From contig CAZQXD010000114.1 of the NCBI GenBank assembly GCA_964597315.1, forward strand, positions 1-6,971: a stretch of 6,971 bases of DNA, read 5' to 3'. Both the position numbers and the translations under genes were made by a program. Positions within the stretch are counted from its first letter, which is position 1, and the number at the start of each line of letters is the position of its first letter. Source of the stretch: CAZQXD01 sp964597315. GTDB lineage: Bacteria > Pseudomonadota > Gammaproteobacteria > Competibacterales > Competibacteraceae. The notes beneath the pieces are model-generated. The model was not told the origin of the DNA and did no database searches. It saw only the letters and a program-made list of their open reading frames with translations. Shown here piece by piece: positions 5,220 to 6,971 of the stretch.

Positions 5220-6497
5220 ATGAAACTAGAAACCTTGGCCATCCACGGCGGTTATCAACCGGACCCCACCACCAAGGCGGTGGCGGTGCCCATTTACCAG
5301 ACCACCTCGTATGCCTTCGACGACACCCAGCACGGGGCCGATCTGTTCGATCTGAAAGTAGAAGGCAATATCTACACCCGGATCATGAACCCCACCAACG
5401 CCGTGCTGGAGCAGCGGGTGGCGGCCATGGAAGGGGGCGTGGGGGCCTTGGCCCTGGCCTCGGGCATGGCGGCCATCACCTACGCCATCATGACCATCGC
5501 CGAGGCCGGGGATAACATCGTCTCGGTGAGTACCCTATACGGGGGCACCTATAACCTGTTCGCCCACACCTTGCCCCGTTACGGCATCGAAGTGCGCTTC
5601 GCCGACCCCCAGGACACGGAATCCATGGCGGGGTTGATCGACGAGCGCACCAAGGCGGTGTTCTGCGAGTCCATCGGCAACCCGGCGGTGAACGTGGCCG
5701 ATCTGGAAAAACTGGCCACCATGGCCCATAGCCACGGGGTGCCGGTGATCGTGGATAACACCGTGCCGACCCCCTATCTGTGCCGACCCTTCGAATGGGG
5801 CTGCGATATTGTCGTTCACGCCCTGACCAAGTATATGGGCGGCCACGGCAACTCCATCGGCGGGGTGCTGGTGGACTCCGGCAAGTTCCCCTGGGACCAG
5901 CATAAGACCCGCTTCCCCCGCCTCAACGAGCCGGACCCCAGCTACCATGGGGTGGTCTATACCGAGGCCCTGGGACCGGCGGCCTATATTGGCCGGGCCA
6001 GGGTAGTGCCCCTGCGTAACACCGGCGCGGCCTTGTCTCCCTTCAACGCCTTTTTGATCCTCCAGGGCCTGGAGACCCTGCCGGTACGCATGGACCGCCA
6101 TTGCGAAAACGCCGTCAAGGTGGCCCAGTATCTGCACGACCACCCCCAAGTGGAATGGGTCAAGTATCCGGGTCTGGCGGACAGCCCGGACAAGCCCCTG
6201 GTGGACAAGTATATGGACGGCATGGCAGCCAGCATCATGAGCTTCGGAATCCAGGGGGGCAAGGGGGCGGGCGCGACGTTCATCGACGCCCTGCAACTGA
6301 TTACCCGGTTGGTGAACATCGGCGACGCCAAGTCCCTGGCCTGCCATCCGGCCACCACCACCCACCGCCAGCTCGGACCCGATGAACTGGTCAAGGCTGG
6401 GGTCAGCGAGGATTTGGTGCGGCTGTCCATCGGCATCGAGCATGTGGACGATATTCTGGCCGATATTGATCAGGCTCTGACGGCGGCCCGGGGATGA
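5220..6497 (+). CDS. metY: O-acetylhomoserine sulfhydrylase (O-acetylhomoserine aminocarboxypropyltransferase)
   Basis: This PLP enzyme of the Cys/Met-metabolism family makes homocysteine from O-acetyl-L-homoserine and sulfide, the direct sulfhydrylation route to methionine. The 425-residue product starts MKLETLAIHGGYQPDPTTKA and carries VPIYQTTSYAFDDTQHGADLF-type sequence, YTRIMNPT (52-59), a Ser-Gly-Met PLP-phosphate site (81-83), STLYGGTYNLF (104-114), VDNT with Asp179 that contacts the pyridine nitrogen, and ALTKYMGGHG with Lys204, which forms the Schiff base. The LVNIGDAKSLACHPATTTH segment near the end is typical. DLFDLK and the length favour the O-acetylhomoserine enzyme over cystathionine synthase or lyase. 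ATG at 5220 matches the family start; a TTG at 5187 would add 11 residues. GGAGAA at 5203-5208 is a somewhat distant ribosome-binding site. It lies 63 bp after pgpA on the same strand; no SAM riboswitch fits in that gap, so co-transcription is possible. Confidence 0.95.
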   Translation: MKLETLAIHGGYQPDPTTKAVAVPIYQTTSYAFDDTQHGADLFDLKVEGNIYTRIMNPTNAVLEQRVAAMEGGVGALALASGMAAITYAIMTIAEAGDNIVSVSTLYGGTYNLFAHTLPRYGIEVRFADPQDTESMAGLIDERTKAVFCESIGNPAVNVADLEKLATMAHSHGVPVIVDNTVPTPYLCRPFEWGCDIVVHALTKYMGGHGNSIGGVLVDSGKFPWDQHKTRFPRLNEPDPSYHGVVYTEALGPAAYIGRARVVPLRNTGAALSPFNAFLILQGLETLPVRMDRHCENAVKVAQYLHDHPQVEWVKYPGLADSPDKPLVDKYMDGMAASIMSFGIQGGKGAGATFIDALQLITRLVNIGDAKSLACHPATTTHRQLGPDELVKAGVSEDLVRLSIGIEHVDDILADIDQALTAARG

Positions 6498-6504
6498 CAG
6501 TCGA

Positions 6505-6543
6505 CGCGGCGTCCCGGCTGTTCCGTCGGCACGGGACGCCGCG
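6505..6543. repeat. 12-bp perfect stem-loop between metY and the nuclease gene
   Basis: CGCGGCGTCCCG at 6505-6516 pairs exactly with CGGGACGCCGCG at 6532-6543 over a 15-nt loop. No T-run follows on either strand, so it is not a standard intrinsic terminator. It starts 8 bp after the metY stop and ends 24 bp before the next ATG. It may stabilise the metY mRNA 3' end, cause partial termination, or bind a protein. Confidence 0.75.
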
Positions 6544-6566
6544 CTGGTGCAGGCAGGGAGTGCGAC

Positions 6567-6971
6567 ATGATGTGGAAATCGAATCGGCAATTACTGTCTC
6601 TGGTCCTACGGTTGCTCAAGGACCAACTGCGCCGCGCCCGGCGTCGCAAAAGCAGCGGCCCTATCCTGATCGCCGTGCTGACGGTGGCGGTGTTCGGTCT
6701 GGGGCGCTTTCTGGAAACCCCGGACGCCCCCCTGCCTGGCCGGGGAGAGCAACTGTCCTGCGCGGTGGACAACGCCTACGACGGGGATACCGTGACCCTG
6801 GACTGTCCGGCGGGTCGGCTGCGGGTCCGGGTCTGGGGCATCGACACCCCGGAGATGGGCCAGAAACCCTGGGGGGAGCGTTCCCGGGATGCCTTGCGGG
6901 CGCTGCTGCCCGGCCAGGTGCGGGTGGAGGTGGTGGACATCGACAGCTATCAGCGGGCCGTGTCCCGGATT
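6567..6971 (+). CDS. Membrane-anchored SNase-like (thermonuclease family) protein, 3' end outside the window
   Basis: The frame is open from ATG 6567 to the window end, 135 residues. Residues 1-30 are basic (RRARRRK just before the membrane segment), 32-48 are hydrophobic (PILIAVLTVAVFGLGRF), and from about 62 an SNase domain begins: NAYDGDTVTLDC (69-80), RLRVRVWGIDTPEMGQKPWGE (84-104), and VVDIDSYQRAVSR (122-134). Compared with staphylococcal nuclease, the Ca-binding Asp residues (DGDT, DTPE), the catalytic Glu of TPE, an Arg before GIDTPE and the Arg after the tyrosine (YQR for YGR) are in place, so the enzyme looks active. The charge pattern suggests an N-inside signal anchor with the nuclease outside the cytoplasm. 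AGGGAG at 6555-6560 is six bases before ATG 6567; ATG 6570 is also possible. Family members cut DNA and RNA. Its job here is unknown; the C-terminal part is missing. Confidence 0.88.
   Translation, partial: MMWKSNRQLLSLVLRLLKDQLRRARRRKSSGPILIAVLTVAVFGLGRFLETPDAPLPGRGEQLSCAVDNAYDGDTVTLDCPAGRLRVRVWGIDTPEMGQKPWGERSRDALRALLPGQVRVEVVDIDSYQRAVSRI

Noticed and set aside
5535..6590. Long minus-strand open frame (351 residues) opposite metY
   Set aside because: Antisense shadow of a clear, full-length MetY in GC-rich DNA; composition is His/Gly/Gln-rich with no domain and no ribosome-binding site.

Overview
The window joins two unlike pieces of DNA. Bases 1 to about 1560 are AT-rich and hold the end of a CRISPR-Cas locus: a damaged 3' end of cas2, a leader of about 236 bp, and a 14-repeat, 13-spacer CRISPR array. 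From about 1560 onward the DNA is GC-rich with dense, mostly G/C-ending codons, and carries ordinary chromosomal genes. The protein set (ThiL with overlapping PgpA, a two-domain rhodanese, an O-acetylhomoserine sulfhydrylase) and a palindromic intergenic element suggest a GC-rich proteobacterium, probably gammaproteobacterial and possibly a sulfur-oxidising or phototrophic lineage. The lineage is an inference from family resemblance; no 16S or other marker is present.

Layout. (1) 26-223: cas2 C-terminal remnant, + strand. (2) 224-459: AT-rich, T-tract-rich leader. (3) 460-1460: CRISPR array transcribed left to right; the last repeat (1424-1460) has a changed final base. (4) 1461-1774: non-coding junction with a palindromic repetitive element, a second partial copy of it, and a Rho-independent terminator serving the minus-strand genes. 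(5) 1775-3560: minus-strand pair, rhodanese first, then an exported SUMF1/formylglycine-generating-enzyme-fold protein. (6) 3561-3724: divergent promoter region with a near-perfect inverted repeat. (7) 3725-5156: thiL and pgpA, overlapping by 17 bp. (8) 5220-6497: metY-type O-acetylhomoserine sulfhydrylase. (9) 6505-6543: 12-bp stem-loop without a T-run. (10) 6567-6971: start of a membrane-anchored SNase-like nuclease that runs off the window.

How the genes fit together. The CRISPR part would store spacers and make crRNAs. The repeat end TTTGAAAC resembles the 8-nt AUUGAAAC-type crRNA tag of many type I and III systems, and the 37-nt repeats with 33-39-nt spacers fit that group, but no effector gene is visible, so the subtype is open. 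The chromosomal part has a loose sulfur theme: rhodanese (sulfane sulfur transfer), O-acetylhomoserine sulfhydrylase (sulfide into homocysteine) and ThiL (last step to thiamine diphosphate). PgpA makes phosphatidylglycerol. I do not see a clearly new multi-gene system. The points most worth checking are the broken cas2 beside a nearly perfect array, the internal duplication in the repeat, and the SUMF1-like protein that lacks the catalytic cysteine pair.
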